A stretch of DNA of 39,189 nucleotides from Verrucomicrobiota bacterium (GCA_029548565.1 JAKPNF010000123.1:1-39189), one strand, 5' to 3'; numbered from the stretch's first letter, positions 25,255 to 33,875 are shown. Notes: generated by a model from the letters alone, not told the origin. Program-made: numbers and translations.

Positions 25255-25887
25255 ATGCGCAAGCCGCTTAATCCCGCGCTGTTTTACGGCATTTTGGACA
25301 CGGGCTACGTGCTCGAGGAAAAAATGGCCGACCTGTGCCGCGCCCTCATCGCAGGCGGGGCGGGCCTTTTGCAGTTGCGCGCAAAAAAGAACTCCCCGTT
25401 CGAGCGTATCCGATTACTGGATACACTCTACCCCATCTGCCGCGAGGCCCGCGTGCCATTGATCGTCAACGACCAGATAGAGCTGGCGCTGCGCTACCCC
25501 GACGTGGGGCTGCACGTCGGCCAGGACGACCTTTCCGTGCCCGCCGCGCGCGAAAAACTAGGCCCCGGGCGCCTGCTGGGGCTGTCCACGCACTCAAAAG
25601 CCCAGGCGCAGGAAGCCATCGCGCTTTCCTCGCTTTTAGACTACTTCGCCGTCGGCCCCGTGTTCGCCACCCAGACCAAGCCCGACTACAACCCCGTAGG
25701 GCTGGAGTTAATACACTTTGTCACCCGCATGAACCCGCCGCTGCCGTGGTACTGCATCGGCGGCATCACCCGCGCGAACGTGAAAGAAGTCACCCAAGCC
25801 GGCGGCCAGCGCGTGGTAAGCGTGTCCGACATTCTCACCGCCGCCGACCCCGCCCAAGCCACACGCGAAATCCTAGCCGCGCTGTAG
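25255..25887 (+). CDS. thiE: Thiamine-phosphate synthase
   Basis: This 210-residue TIM-barrel enzyme joins HMP pyrophosphate and the thiazole phosphate to give thiamine phosphate. Motifs in order are LLQLRAKK, LIVNDQIELAL, GLHVGQDDLSV, LLGLSTHS, YFAVGPVFATQTKPDY and CIGGIT. Length is normal. It follows the Asp23-like gene by 49 bases and is the only thiamine gene in the window. I find no TPP-riboswitch-like element ahead of it, so it probably relies on the upstream promoter. Its link to the envelope genes is unexplained. Confidence 0.9.
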   Translation: MRKPLNPALFYGILDTGYVLEEKMADLCRALIAGGAGLLQLRAKKNSPFERIRLLDTLYPICREARVPLIVNDQIELALRYPDVGLHVGQDDLSVPAAREKLGPGRLLGLSTHSKAQAQEAIALSSLLDYFAVGPVFATQTKPDYNPVGLELIHFVTRMNPPLPWYCIGGITRANVKEVTQAGGQRVVSVSDILTAADPAQATREILAAL

Positions 25888-25909
25888 GAGTGTTTGAAAA
25901 TTAATACTT

Positions 25910-25932
25910 GAGGCAGGCTGAATCAGCCTCTC
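25910..25932. terminator. Short hairpin between convergent thiE and the TIM-barrel gene
   Basis: AGGCTG-AAT-CAGCCT (25915-25929) with partial outer pairing GAG/CTC overlaps the stop codon of the minus-strand gene. No T-run follows on either strand, so its activity as a terminator is doubtful. Confidence 0.3.
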
Positions 25933-26740
25933 ACCTCAGCCACGAATTAAGCATGCGCAGCGAGGCTTTTAAATCGTCCTGGGGGCCTGCGTTGGTGGAT
26001 TCGTTGACGACCGAGATGCAGCCTTGGTATTGAATTTGCTCAAGCGCCTGCACGCAGCGCGGCAGGTTGACAACCCCTTGGCCGAAACGACAGTCCAGCA
26101 AGGCTGCGCCCTGCGCTTTCACATCGCGAAAACGTGTGTACATGAGCACGGGTGCCAGTTCTTTCAGGGCTTGCTGCGGCTCGTAATCTTGTTGCACAAA
26201 AGCGCCGCTGTCTACGCACACGCCCACCACGCCCGCCACGCCGTCGTGGATGCGCTCGAGCAGTTGGCCGGGTGTTTTGTCCCAGCGGTTGACGACGGCC
26301 AAGCGCATTCCCTCCTGCCGCAGCAGTGCGACTACTCCCGGAAAATCCGTTTGCAAGGCGGCGCAATCCCCGCACAGCACGCGGCAGTCAAGCGCCTTGG
26401 CCGCGCGGCAGAAGGCCTGTACGCTTTCAAGGTCGTCGCCCACATTGCCGCTGAGCGATTGCACGCTCATTGAGCGGCGCGAAAGCGCCTCGTTCACCGC
26501 GTCAAAATACGCCTGGGTTGCCCATAGCGGGTTGAGCGTGCCCTCCCACAAGTCCACGGCGTCAAAGCCGATTTGCTGGATGTCGGCCAGCAGCGCGTCG
26601 AAGCGCATAGAAAAGGTTTCCGTCGGGCGAAAAAAGGCCTCGTTGGCGCTTTGGTACTGCGTCCATTGGCAGCGGCGCATCGGGTAGCCCGGATGCCGCC
26701 CGATAAAATTGGCCGTCAAGCAACAAGCGCGGGTGCCCAT
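25931..26740 (-). CDS. Sugar phosphate isomerase/epimerase-like TIM-barrel protein with altered active-site motifs
   Basis: This 269-residue protein matches the AP_endonuc_2 TIM-barrel layout: LLADIQQIGFDAVDLWEGTLN at the first strand-helix units, then regular beta-alpha repeats. The metal-site motifs usual in the family are changed. The position of the E-N-H strand reads V150-N151-R152, D177 is kept but the following His is absent (DSGAF), the H-x-K-D strand reads R203-F-R205-D206, and the last strand ends VVNES. It may have lost metal-dependent isomerase activity or serve another function. It starts 12 bases after trxB and is probably co-transcribed with it. The substrate is unknown. Confidence 0.65.
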   Translation of the reverse strand: MGTRACCLTANFIGRHPGYPMRRCQWTQYQSANEAFFRPTETFSMRFDALLADIQQIGFDAVDLWEGTLNPLWATQAYFDAVNEALSRRSMSVQSLSGNVGDDLESVQAFCRAAKALDCRVLCGDCAALQTDFPGVVALLRQEGMRLAVVNRWDKTPGQLLERIHDGVAGVVGVCVDSGAFVQQDYEPQQALKELAPVLMYTRFRDVKAQGAALLDCRFGQGVVNLPRCVQALEQIQYQGCISVVNESTNAGPQDDLKASLRMLNSWLR

Positions 26741-26752
26741 GATTTTTTGCGC

Positions 26753-27682
26753 TTACACCAGCCAGCGTTCAGCCTCGATGGCGGCCTGGCAGCCCATGCC
26801 GCTGGCAGTGATCGCCTGGCGGTAATTGTTGTCGGCACAATCCCCCGCCACAAAAACGCCGGGCGTTTTCGTGAGCACCTGCGAGTCTGTCAGCGTGACA
26901 AAATAGCCGTTCTCGTCGCGCGGCACGACGTTGCCAAACGGCTCGGTGTTCGGGTGGTGGCCGATCGCGTAAAACACGCCGTCCACCGCCAGCTCGCGCA
27001 ATTGCTGCGAAAGCGTGTCCTTCACGATGAGTGCCTTGACGTGGCCTTCGGCGTTGGGAAGAATAGCGGTGGCGTTGGCGTTCCACACCGGCTCGATTTT
27101 TTTGTTGGCCAGCACGCGCTCGGCCATGATCTTGGAAGCGCGCAATTGGTCGCGCCGGTGCACCAGATAAACCTTTTTGGCAAAGCGCGTCAAAAAATGC
27201 GCCTCCTCGGCCGCAGAGTCTCCCCCGCCCAAAACGGCGACGGTTTTTTCGTGGAAAAACGCGCCGTCGCAAGTCGCGCAGGTGGACACGCCCTTGCCGC
27301 CGAACATCTCTTTTTCTCCGGGAATACCCAGCATGCGCGGCGAGGCGCCGGTGGCGATGATCAGCGCGCGCGTTTGCATCGGTTCGCACTGTTCGGTCAG
27401 AATCAAGCGCTTGATCCCCTTGGACGTGACCTCCACGTCCTTGATGTGCGCACCCTGGAAGCGGGTGCCGAATTTTTCGGCCTGCTGGCGCATCTTCCAG
27501 GTCAGGTCAAAGCCGTTGATGCCCTCGGGGAAACCCGGGAAATTCTCGACGTCGCTGGTGGTGGTGATCTGGCCGCCGGGCAGCTTGCCCTCGACGACCA
27601 GCGGTTTCAAATTCGCGCGGGCGCAATAAATAGCAGCCGTGAGGCCGGCGCAGCCGCTTCCGATGATGATGACGTTTTCCAT
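26753..27682 (-). CDS. trxB: Thioredoxin-disulfide reductase
   Basis: This 309-residue FAD enzyme uses NADPH to reduce thioredoxin. The FAD motif [13 protein letters not shown] is at 5-17, [21 protein letters not shown] at about 35-55 is family-typical, and the redox pair is C135-A-T-C138. The second nucleotide-binding motif ([14 protein letters not shown]) follows, and the C-terminal FAD motif [19 protein letters not shown] is present. The first motif has Cys (GSGCAG) where Pro is most common. It diverges from tatD across 64 bases and is followed by a TIM-barrel gene. Confidence 0.93.
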   Translation of the reverse strand: MENVIIIGSGCAGLTAAIYCARANLKPLVVEGKLPGGQITTTSDVENFPGFPEGINGFDLTWKMRQQAEKFGTRFQGAHIKDVEVTSKGIKRLILTEQCEPMQTRALIIATGASPRMLGIPGEKEMFGGKGVSTCATCDGAFFHEKTVAVLGGGDSAAEEAHFLTRFAKKVYLVHRRDQLRASKIMAERVLANKKIEPVWNANATAILPNAEGHVKALIVKDTLSQQLRELAVDGVFYAIGHHPNTEPFGNVVPRDENGYFVTLTDSQVLTKTPGVFVAGDCADNNYRQAITASGMGCQAAIEAERWLV

Positions 27683-27710
27683 GCGTAAAAAAAAGTTTGT
27701 TTCGCCACGC

Positions 27711-27740
27711 TTGGCATGGCCGCTTGCTTGATATTATAAT
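27711..27740 (+). promoter_or_regulatory. Promoter of tatD giving a predicted leaderless mRNA
   Basis: TTGGCA (27711-27716, 5 of 6) and a perfect TATAAT (27735-27740) have an 18-base spacer. The tatD ATG at 27747 starts seven bases after the -10 box, at the expected transcription start. The divergent trxB start lies 29 bases to the left of the -35 box. Confidence 0.6.
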
Positions 27741-27746
27741 TTTAAC

Positions 27747-28583
27747 ATGAGCGATTCGGATAGTGCCAGCGCAAAGCTTGAACATGAGGCCTGTTGGGTG
27801 GATACCCACTGCCATCTGGATCGTTTTGTCCACAACGGGACGCTGGAAAAAATACTCGCAAACGCCCGCGCAAACGGCGTCGGGCAGCTTGTGGTGGCGG
27901 GCACCAGCCCCGAAGACTGGGAACTTTACCGGTCTTTGCACCGCGAGCACCCCGGGCACATCCGCTATAGCGTGGGCATCCACCCCAACGAGGTGGACGC
28001 GGATTTTGAGCAACAGATCGCTACGCTGGAAACTTTTTTCAAAAGCGATGCGCCGCCTTGCGCCGTCGGCGAGGTGGGGCTGGACTACTACCGCCTGCCA
28101 CAGGACAGCGCCGAGGCCGCCCGCGCCACCGAGCGCCAGCAGCGTGCCTTCATTTTGCAAATCCGCCTGGCGCTGGCCTTCGACAAACCGCTGATCATCC
28201 ACGCGCGCAACGCCTTTGCCGACACCGTGCGCTTGCTGGAAGAAAACCGTGCCAACTGGGAAAAGGTCGTTTTTCATTGCTTTGCCGAAGGCCCCGATCC
28301 GGTTTTGTTTTTGCGCGAGCGCGGCGCCTGGGCGTCGTTCACGGGCGTGCTGACTTATAACAACGCCGAGATCACCCGCCAGGCCTGCCTTGCCCAAGGC
28401 CTGGAGCGCCTCATGCTGGAAACCGACTGCCCCTACCTCTGCCCCATGCCCCTGCGCGGCAAGGAAAACGAGCCGGCCAATCTGCCGCTGATCGGCAACT
28501 TCGCCGCCGGATTGTTTAACGTCTCCCCCGCCGAGGCCGCCGCCATCACCACACGCAACGCGCGGGTTTTTTTTGGATTTTAA
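27747..28583 (+). CDS. TatD family metal-dependent hydrolase
   Basis: This 278-residue amidohydrolase-fold protein belongs to the TatD/YcfH family, whose members are 3'-exonucleases or DNases. Metal-site motifs are complete: VDTHCHLD (18-25), GIHPNEV, GEVGLDYYR with the bridging Glu, IIHARN, FHCFAEGP and LETDCPYLCP. The ATG at 27747 gives an 18-residue acidic extension before VDTHCHLD, longer than in many relatives. A GTG at 27798 would give a more typical N-terminus, so the start has some doubt. It converges with the GH32-fold gene; the 74 bases between them show no clear terminator. Confidence 0.9.
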   Translation: MSDSDSASAKLEHEACWVDTHCHLDRFVHNGTLEKILANARANGVGQLVVAGTSPEDWELYRSLHREHPGHIRYSVGIHPNEVDADFEQQIATLETFFKSDAPPCAVGEVGLDYYRLPQDSAEAARATERQQRAFILQIRLALAFDKPLIIHARNAFADTVRLLEENRANWEKVVFHCFAEGPDPVLFLRERGAWASFTGVLTYNNAEITRQACLAQGLERLMLETDCPYLCPMPLRGKENEPANLPLIGNFAAGLFNVSPAEAAAITTRNARVFFGF

Positions 28584-28657
28584 AGGAAGAAGTTTACCCG
28601 CCGAACAAGCGAACACGCATTGTCTGTGCAATAAGATAGCGACCCTTTGCCAGCCTT

Positions 28658-30241
28658 CTACAAACTCATGCTGGCATCGATGTCGGCGGTTTTTATTTTC
28701 TCAAAAATTGCCGCGCCGCCGCTTGTGTGCAGGCGCACTTGGGTTGAGTTTTTGTCCGTGCTGTAAATGGGGGCGGCGGTGAAGGCGCGGTGGTTGACGA
28801 TTACTTCGTAAAAAGCGCCGTCGCGGAAGATTTGGATGAATAGTTTTTCGTTTGGTTTTAGCTCGAAGGGGATGTCTATGGAGGTGATTTTTTCGTCGAA
28901 GCCGCCTTCGGCGCTGCGGGCGTCGTATTTTTGGACGGCGTTGTCTTTGCCCTGGATGCTGTTTTTGAAATCCACGCGGAAGATTTTTTTCGCGGGGACG
29001 TACTCGAAGGCGATGTGCTCCTTCCCATCGGGCGAGCAGGCGAGTTTCACGCCTGCTGCCTGCGCGTCTTTCATGTCGATGAGCGTCTCCAGCATCATTG
29101 AGAGCGAGCCGATTCCTTCCAGCGTTTGCTCGCCGTTTATCTCTTTGTTTAAAAATTCCCTCTCGTTAAATTTCAACGCGTTTAATTCTTCGAGCGGATA
29201 ATATTCCAGCTCGTTATCCTTGCCCAGGCGCAGCTCCAGCGGCTGGATGGCGGCGGCCGAACGCCCGACACCCGCCCCCTTGGTGGTGCCGAAATAGATG
29301 CGGCGTTTTTTCGTGTGGTCGTAAAACGTCTCCGGCGCGAACAGGTAGCTGTGCGCCCCGCCCATGCGCGTGAGGTTTTCGGGAAAAAATTCCTTGCCGT
29401 CGAAAGTGCCCACCATCACGCGCGTGTGGTAATAGGGGTAATGCACGTGGCAAATCATCACCCATTTTCCCTTGTCGCCCAGCGGGAAAAAATCGACGCA
29501 GGCAGTATCCTCACGCTCGCTCAGCCAGCCGGACTGCGCCTTCATGACGGGGCCGAGGTATGTCCATGCAATGAGGTCTTGGGAAGAGAACAAGCTCGGC
29601 GAACCCTGGTGCCCGGGTCTGCCGTTGTTGTTTCCGATCAGCGCGAGATAAGTCTGTGTTTTCTCGTCAAACCAGGCGAAAGGGTCGAAAACCACGTACT
29701 CGCGCTTTTCCTTTAATGACGGGATGACCGGCTCGCCGTTGTTTAAAAATTCCCAGTTCTCCAGCGTGTCGTCGGTCGCCTGCGCGACAAAAATGCCGCG
29801 CCTTTTCACATAGACGATGATCGTGGGCTTGGGCGCTCCCGCGACGGAGTGCCCGCTGTAGTACGACGGTGTTTTTTCCAAGTCCCCGATCACGAAAATA
29901 TCGGGGCGAAAGCGCCAGTGAAACAAATCGCGGCTGGTGGCATGCCCCCAGTTGGAGACATCGCCCGTGCCCGGGCGCGTGCCGTCGTCGTTCAAAAGAA
30001 AACGCAAAAACGCAAGGTGGTACTGGCCGTTGATGTCGAAGGCCGCGTTAATGTCCCACCAGTTGGAATCCGGCGGGCTAAGGTGCCAGCGCATGCGCCA
30101 CGCGTCGTTCACGAGGCGGTCGTACTGTTTCATGGCGGCGTGCTTTATTTTACCGTCCTGTGTCTTTGACAAATCTCGTGCGCTCAAAACGCAAAACGAC
30201 CCGAGCAGCAGGCACACAATAGCGATTAAAATTTTTTTCAT
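28658..30241 (-). CDS. Secreted GH32-fold protein lacking the canonical acid/base Glu
   Basis: This 527-residue protein has a signal peptide (MKKILIAIVCLLLGSFCVLS) and a five-bladed propeller of GH32 type. Visible motifs are HLSPPDSNWWDIN (nucleophile Asp63 position), YHLAF, NWGHATSRDLFHW, SGHSV, FDP (185-187) and LFSSQDLIAWTYLG. The block equivalent to the family's E-C-P-D reads A247-C-V-D, so the usual acid/base Glu is missing; E244 is close by. The C-terminal beta-sandwich shows LFIQIFRDGAFYEVIVN. Known GH32 enzymes cut fructans or sucrose. It is the last gene of a unit with a glycine-rich exported protein and a GH2 enzyme. A weak AGGA precedes this start, the nearest thing to a Shine-Dalgarno in the window. 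Confidence 0.75.
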   Translation of the reverse strand: MKKILIAIVCLLLGSFCVLSARDLSKTQDGKIKHAAMKQYDRLVNDAWRMRWHLSPPDSNWWDINAAFDINGQYHLAFLRFLLNDDGTRPGTGDVSNWGHATSRDLFHWRFRPDIFVIGDLEKTPSYYSGHSVAGAPKPTIIVYVKRRGIFVAQATDDTLENWEFLNNGEPVIPSLKEKREYVVFDPFAWFDEKTQTYLALIGNNNGRPGHQGSPSLFSSQDLIAWTYLGPVMKAQSGWLSEREDTACVDFFPLGDKGKWVMICHVHYPYYHTRVMVGTFDGKEFFPENLTRMGGAHSYLFAPETFYDHTKKRRIYFGTTKGAGVGRSAAAIQPLELRLGKDNELEYYPLEELNALKFNEREFLNKEINGEQTLEGIGSLSMMLETLIDMKDAQAAGVKLACSPDGKEHIAFEYVPAKKIFRVDFKNSIQGKDNAVQKYDARSAEGGFDEKITSIDIPFELKPNEKLFIQIFRDGAFYEVIVNHRAFTAAPIYSTDKNSTQVRLHTSGGAAIFEKIKTADIDASMSL

Positions 30242-30287
30242 AAAAATCCTGAAGCAAAAAACCATAAACCATCCGTGCGCAACGTGG

Positions 30288-31199
30288 CTATTTTTTTCTG
30301 GGGTTGATGCGCACGACGAGCTGTTGGTAGCCGCCTTTTTCGGTGATGAAGATTTTGGCGTCCAGCTCGTCCGGAAAGTTGACCGCCTCAAAACGGGCGC
30401 CGCCCTCGGGTATCTTGTCGGCCTCGATCAGCGTGATGGTCCTGGCGCCGCCGCCGCTGGAGGGCTTGTAATTTTTCCCGTCCACGCGCACAGTGCAGCC
30501 AGGGTAAAAATGCACGCGCCCGCCGCGATAATTCATCAGTGTCACGCCTTTTTCGTCGAGCTGGAACTCGAGCGTGCCGGAGGCCTCGAGCATCAGGAAG
30601 TTGTTGCCCGCGGTGTTGGTGGAAACGCTGGCCTGCGAGCCCTTGACGATGAGCGTGCCGTGCTGCGTGTTGGCGATGCTCGAGCCCACCTTGATGCCGC
30701 CCTTGAACTTGCCGCCGCTAAGCTCGAAAACACCCGTGCCTGAAAAGGTGCCGCCCGTGCCGACGGACAATACGCCGCCCCCGTCCTTGTCGTTGCCGAC
30801 CGAGAGTTCTCCCCCGCGCATGTGGGCCACGGCGTTGGAGCCGGTGTGTCCGGCAAAGGGCACAAACAGCAGCGAGAGCTTCATCTTCGCGCCGTTTTCG
30901 ATGTACATCTCGCACTTGTCGGAACTCAGCGCACCCAGATTGATGCTCTCGGAATTGTCGACCGGGCAGCTGACCGTCAGCGTGCAGCCGCCCTTGATCT
31001 GCGCGCGCGACCAGCCGGCATTGGGAACCTTGCCCTCCTGCCAATTTTTGGCGACGTCCCACTTGCCCTTTTTGGCGGTGAAATTAAAACGCGGCAAATT
31101 GGCATAAGGGTCGTCCTTCATGTAGGCGGGCGCCGCCTGCAAACAGGTCGCCAAGCCAAACGCGCAGCAAAGAAACGAAAGGAGTGTTTTTGATTTCAT
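30288..31199 (-). CDS. Exported glycine-rich beta-repeat protein of unknown function
   Basis: This 303-residue protein begins with a signal peptide (MKSKTLLSFLCCAFGLATCLQAAP, hydrophobic core 5-20). I start at ATG 31199; a longer frame upstream is not supported. The N-terminal part has KKGKWDVAKNWQEGKVPN, a pattern often seen in exported Verrucomicrobia/Planctomycetes proteins with stacked beta repeats. The middle has GGELSVGNDKDGG, LSVGTGGTFSGTG and LSGGKFKGG, suggesting a right-handed beta helix. No C-terminal sorting signal or autotransporter barrel is seen, so it probably stays in the periplasm or is released. It lies between the GH2 and GH32-fold genes (35 and 46 bases), hinting at glycan binding. 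I cannot assign a function. Confidence 0.65.
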   Translation of the reverse strand: MKSKTLLSFLCCAFGLATCLQAAPAYMKDDPYANLPRFNFTAKKGKWDVAKNWQEGKVPNAGWSRAQIKGGCTLTVSCPVDNSESINLGALSSDKCEMYIENGAKMKLSLLFVPFAGHTGSNAVAHMRGGELSVGNDKDGGGVLSVGTGGTFSGTGVFELSGGKFKGGIKVGSSIANTQHGTLIVKGSQASVSTNTAGNNFLMLEASGTLEFQLDEKGVTLMNYRGGRVHFYPGCTVRVDGKNYKPSSGGGARTITLIEADKIPEGGARFEAVNFPDELDAKIFITEKGGYQQLVVRINPRKK

Positions 31200-31234
31200 G
31201 ATGGTAGTTTTGATTTTTAAAAACGAAGCGCCGC

Positions 31235-33796
31235 TCAAAGGCGCGGGGGCGCGGGAGCGGGTAAAAAGTCCAAACCGAGTTCCGCTGTTTGCAAGCCGTC
31301 GCATAACGCGCGCAGCGTCACCTTGCCGGGTGTGCCGTCGGACTGCACTATTACTTGAGCAAGGCCGTTAAAGAGCCAGCGCTGGCTTGCCTTGTCCGGT
31401 TCGTGGCTGTTGGGATTGCCGTTGCCCAGCCCGATGATTTTGGCCGGGCCCTCGATTTCGAAGCGGATGAGTTTGTCGGCGTCGGGCACCGCGCGCCCCT
31501 GCCCGTCGCGCGCGAACACTTTTATCATGGCGGTGTCCAGTCCGTCGGCCAGATAGGAGGGACGGTCGGATTCTAGCGCGACCCGCGCGGGCTCGCCCGT
31601 GGTTTCGATGACCGTCTCTTTCACCAACTCGCCGTTTTTGTAACCGCGCACGACCAGTTTGCCGGGCGTGTACTGCAGGCGCCACTCGGCGGGTTGGCCG
31701 CGATTGACGCGACGTTTTCCGTAATCGATGCCGTTGTATTGCAGCGTCACCTCGTCGAGGTTTGTCCAGACTTGCAACGGGATCTCTCTTGCGCCGGGTT
31801 TCCAGTTCCAGTGCGGGTAGACGTGCATCATCGGCTCATCCGCCCAAATCGACTGGTAGAAATAATACGGGTCTTTTGGGAAGCCGCAACTGTCCATCAG
31901 CCCGAAGAACGAGCCCACGCTCGGCCAGCGGAATTCCGGCTCACCGCGGTAATCGATGGCCGTCCACATGAACGCCCCCGCAATCCACGGGCGCGCTTTG
32001 ATGAAGTCCCATGAAGCCTGCATCGTCGGGATCCAATGGCGCGTGGGGTTGGGGAGGTCGTAGGCGCTCAGCGCGTTGCGCTCGGGGCGGTACTGGTACT
32101 GCCCGCGCGTCCACAAGTTGCTGCTTTCCTCCGAAAGGAAGACCGGTTTTTCCGGGAATTTTTTGTGGAAGGAATCCGGTGTGAGGCCGTTGTTGTCTCG
32201 CTCGTGGTCGCTCATCATCAAAAAATAATTGTAGCCCTGCACGTCGACGATGTTGGAAAGTTCTCCTCCTGCGCCGGTGTTGGCGCCCAGCGTGATGGGG
32301 CGCGTTTTGTCCATGGCGCGCACTTTCTCGGCCATCGGGGTGGCGTATTTTTTCGCCATCTCGTCGTCTTGCTGGACGAGTTTTTCCTCGTTGCCGATGC
32401 CCCAGATAATGATCGATGGATGGTTGCGGTCGCGGCGCAACATGCGCTCGAGCTGGCCGAGCAGCTCGGGGGAGCTGCCGGTCTTGCGCTGCTCGGCGTA
32501 GACCAAAATGCCCATGCGGTCGCACAAATCCAGCACGGCGGGGTCAAAGGGGTTGTGCGCCCAGCGCAGGGCGTTGGAGCCCATTTTTAGAATTTGCTCG
32601 AGCCGCCATTTGTGCACCGCCACGGGGACGGCCACGCCGATGCCCGCGTGATCCTGGTGGGTGCACATGCCGTCGAGCTGCACGCGTTTGCCGTTCAGGA
32701 AAAAGCCCTCGTTCGTCCAGGCGATTTTTCGCACGCCAAAGGGCGTGTCGTAACGGTCAAACACGCGGCCGTCTTTGGCGAGTATCTCGCAGCGCAGCGT
32801 GTACAGCACGGGATTTTCGGGCGCCCAGAGTTGGGGAGAAGAAAACAAAAATGTCTCTGTATACACATCGCTGCCGCAGGCCTGCAAGCCGTCCAGCGCG
32901 GTTTGCCCGCTGGCCACGACAGAACCGTCGGGTGCCAGAATGCTCATGGAAAGCGACACGTTTTCAACGGGAAATTCCGTCGCGTTTTGAACCGTGATTT
33001 CGGCGCTTACCGTCGCCTGCGAGAAGTCGTCGTTCAATTCGCTGGTCACATAGGTGCCCCACGGAGCCACGTGCACGGGCCCCGATTTGATCAGCCACAC
33101 GGGACGGTAAATGCCCGCGCCCTCGTAGTACCAGCCCTCGTAGCGCGAGGCGTCCACACGCACGACCAGCGTGTTTTTTCCGCCGTAATTAATGGCGTCA
33201 CTGACGTCGTAGACGTTGCCGATCACCCCGCTCACATTCCTTCCCAGGCATTTTCCGTTGAGCCAGATCAGGGCGTTGCGGTGGACGCCGTCGAACTCCA
33301 GCCACAGCGCGCGGCCCTTGTCGGCAGCGGGGATTTCGAACTGCTTGCGGTACCAGCCGATCGTGTTGCCGAATTTTCCCGCGAACGCGCGCGAGCCGTG
33401 CACCACATGCGCCCAACTGCCGGGCTTGTCCTTCCACACATGCCCGTCGTCCTCGGCAAAGGGCAGCTCGACCACCCAGTCGTGCGGCACGTCGACGTTT
33501 TTCCAGCCGTTGTCGTCAAAACCGCCCTGAAGAAAGGAAACGCCCGCTCCCACGTTGTTCGCGGCCGCATCCACACGGCGGCTAGCCAGCGCAGCCTCTT
33601 GCGCGTCGTCGTCGCGCTCGGCCTTGGAGAGGTTTTTTTCCTCCGGCCAATTAAACTCGGGCACGGCGTCCGGCGCGTCGCCTAGGTAAAACTTCCAGTC
33701 GTGCTGGAGCAGGAATTTTTCGCGGGGAGCCTGCGGCTGCGCCCACGCACCCGCGCACAGGCACGCGCACAAAAACAGGGGCGTTAAATAATTCAT
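31235..33796 (-). CDS. Secreted glycoside hydrolase family 2 protein, beta-galactosidase-like
   Basis: This 853-residue protein has a signal peptide (MNYLTPLFLCACLCAGAWA). The jelly-roll sugar-binding domain (about 30-230) contains VPHDWVVELPF and YYEGAGIYRPVWL, and an Ig-like domain follows. The TIM barrel has NALRWAHNPFDPAVLDLCDR, the acid/base Glu in WGIGNEEKL (about residue 467), and the nucleophile Glu in VFLSEESSNLW (about 554). The C-terminal part has Ig-like domains of the kind found in DUF4982-bearing GH2 enzymes. The product likely removes terminal beta-galactose or related residues from glycans in the periplasm or outside. It leads a three-gene unit; a fair promoter lies at 33847-33875. 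Exact substrate specificity cannot be read. Confidence 0.88.
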   Translation of the reverse strand: MNYLTPLFLCACLCAGAWAQPQAPREKFLLQHDWKFYLGDAPDAVPEFNWPEEKNLSKAERDDDAQEAALASRRVDAAANNVGAGVSFLQGGFDDNGWKNVDVPHDWVVELPFAEDDGHVWKDKPGSWAHVVHGSRAFAGKFGNTIGWYRKQFEIPAADKGRALWLEFDGVHRNALIWLNGKCLGRNVSGVIGNVYDVSDAINYGGKNTLVVRVDASRYEGWYYEGAGIYRPVWLIKSGPVHVAPWGTYVTSELNDDFSQATVSAEITVQNATEFPVENVSLSMSILAPDGSVVASGQTALDGLQACGSDVYTETFLFSSPQLWAPENPVLYTLRCEILAKDGRVFDRYDTPFGVRKIAWTNEGFFLNGKRVQLDGMCTHQDHAGIGVAVPVAVHKWRLEQILKMGSNALRWAHNPFDPAVLDLCDRMGILVYAEQRKTGSSPELLGQLERMLRRDRNHPSIIIWGIGNEEKLVQQDDEMAKKYATPMAEKVRAMDKTRPITLGANTGAGGELSNIVDVQGYNYFLMMSDHERDNNGLTPDSFHKKFPEKPVFLSEESSNLWTRGQYQYRPERNALSAYDLPNPTRHWIPTMQASWDFIKARPWIAGAFMWTAIDYRGEPEFRWPSVGSFFGLMDSCGFPKDPYYFYQSIWADEPMMHVYPHWNWKPGAREIPLQVWTNLDEVTLQYNGIDYGKRRVNRGQPAEWRLQYTPGKLVVRGYKNGELVKETVIETTGEPARVALESDRPSYLADGLDTAMIKVFARDGQGRAVPDADKLIRFEIEGPAKIIGLGNGNPNSHEPDKASQRWLFNGLAQVIVQSDGTPGKVTLRALCDGLQTAELGLDFLPAPAPPRL

Positions 33797-33846
33797 AGAT
33801 GGGGTGGATTCGGGTGAACAGTGAAAATACGAAGCAGGCTGCCTCC

Positions 33847-33875
33847 ATCATTTTGCCCACCGCGGCTTGGGTCAA
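33847..33875 (-). promoter_or_regulatory. Candidate promoter of the GH2 unit
   Basis: On the minus strand TTGACC (33875-33870, 5 of 6) and AATGAT (33852-33847, 4 of 6) have a 17-base spacer. The leader would be about 44 bases. Confidence 0.4.
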
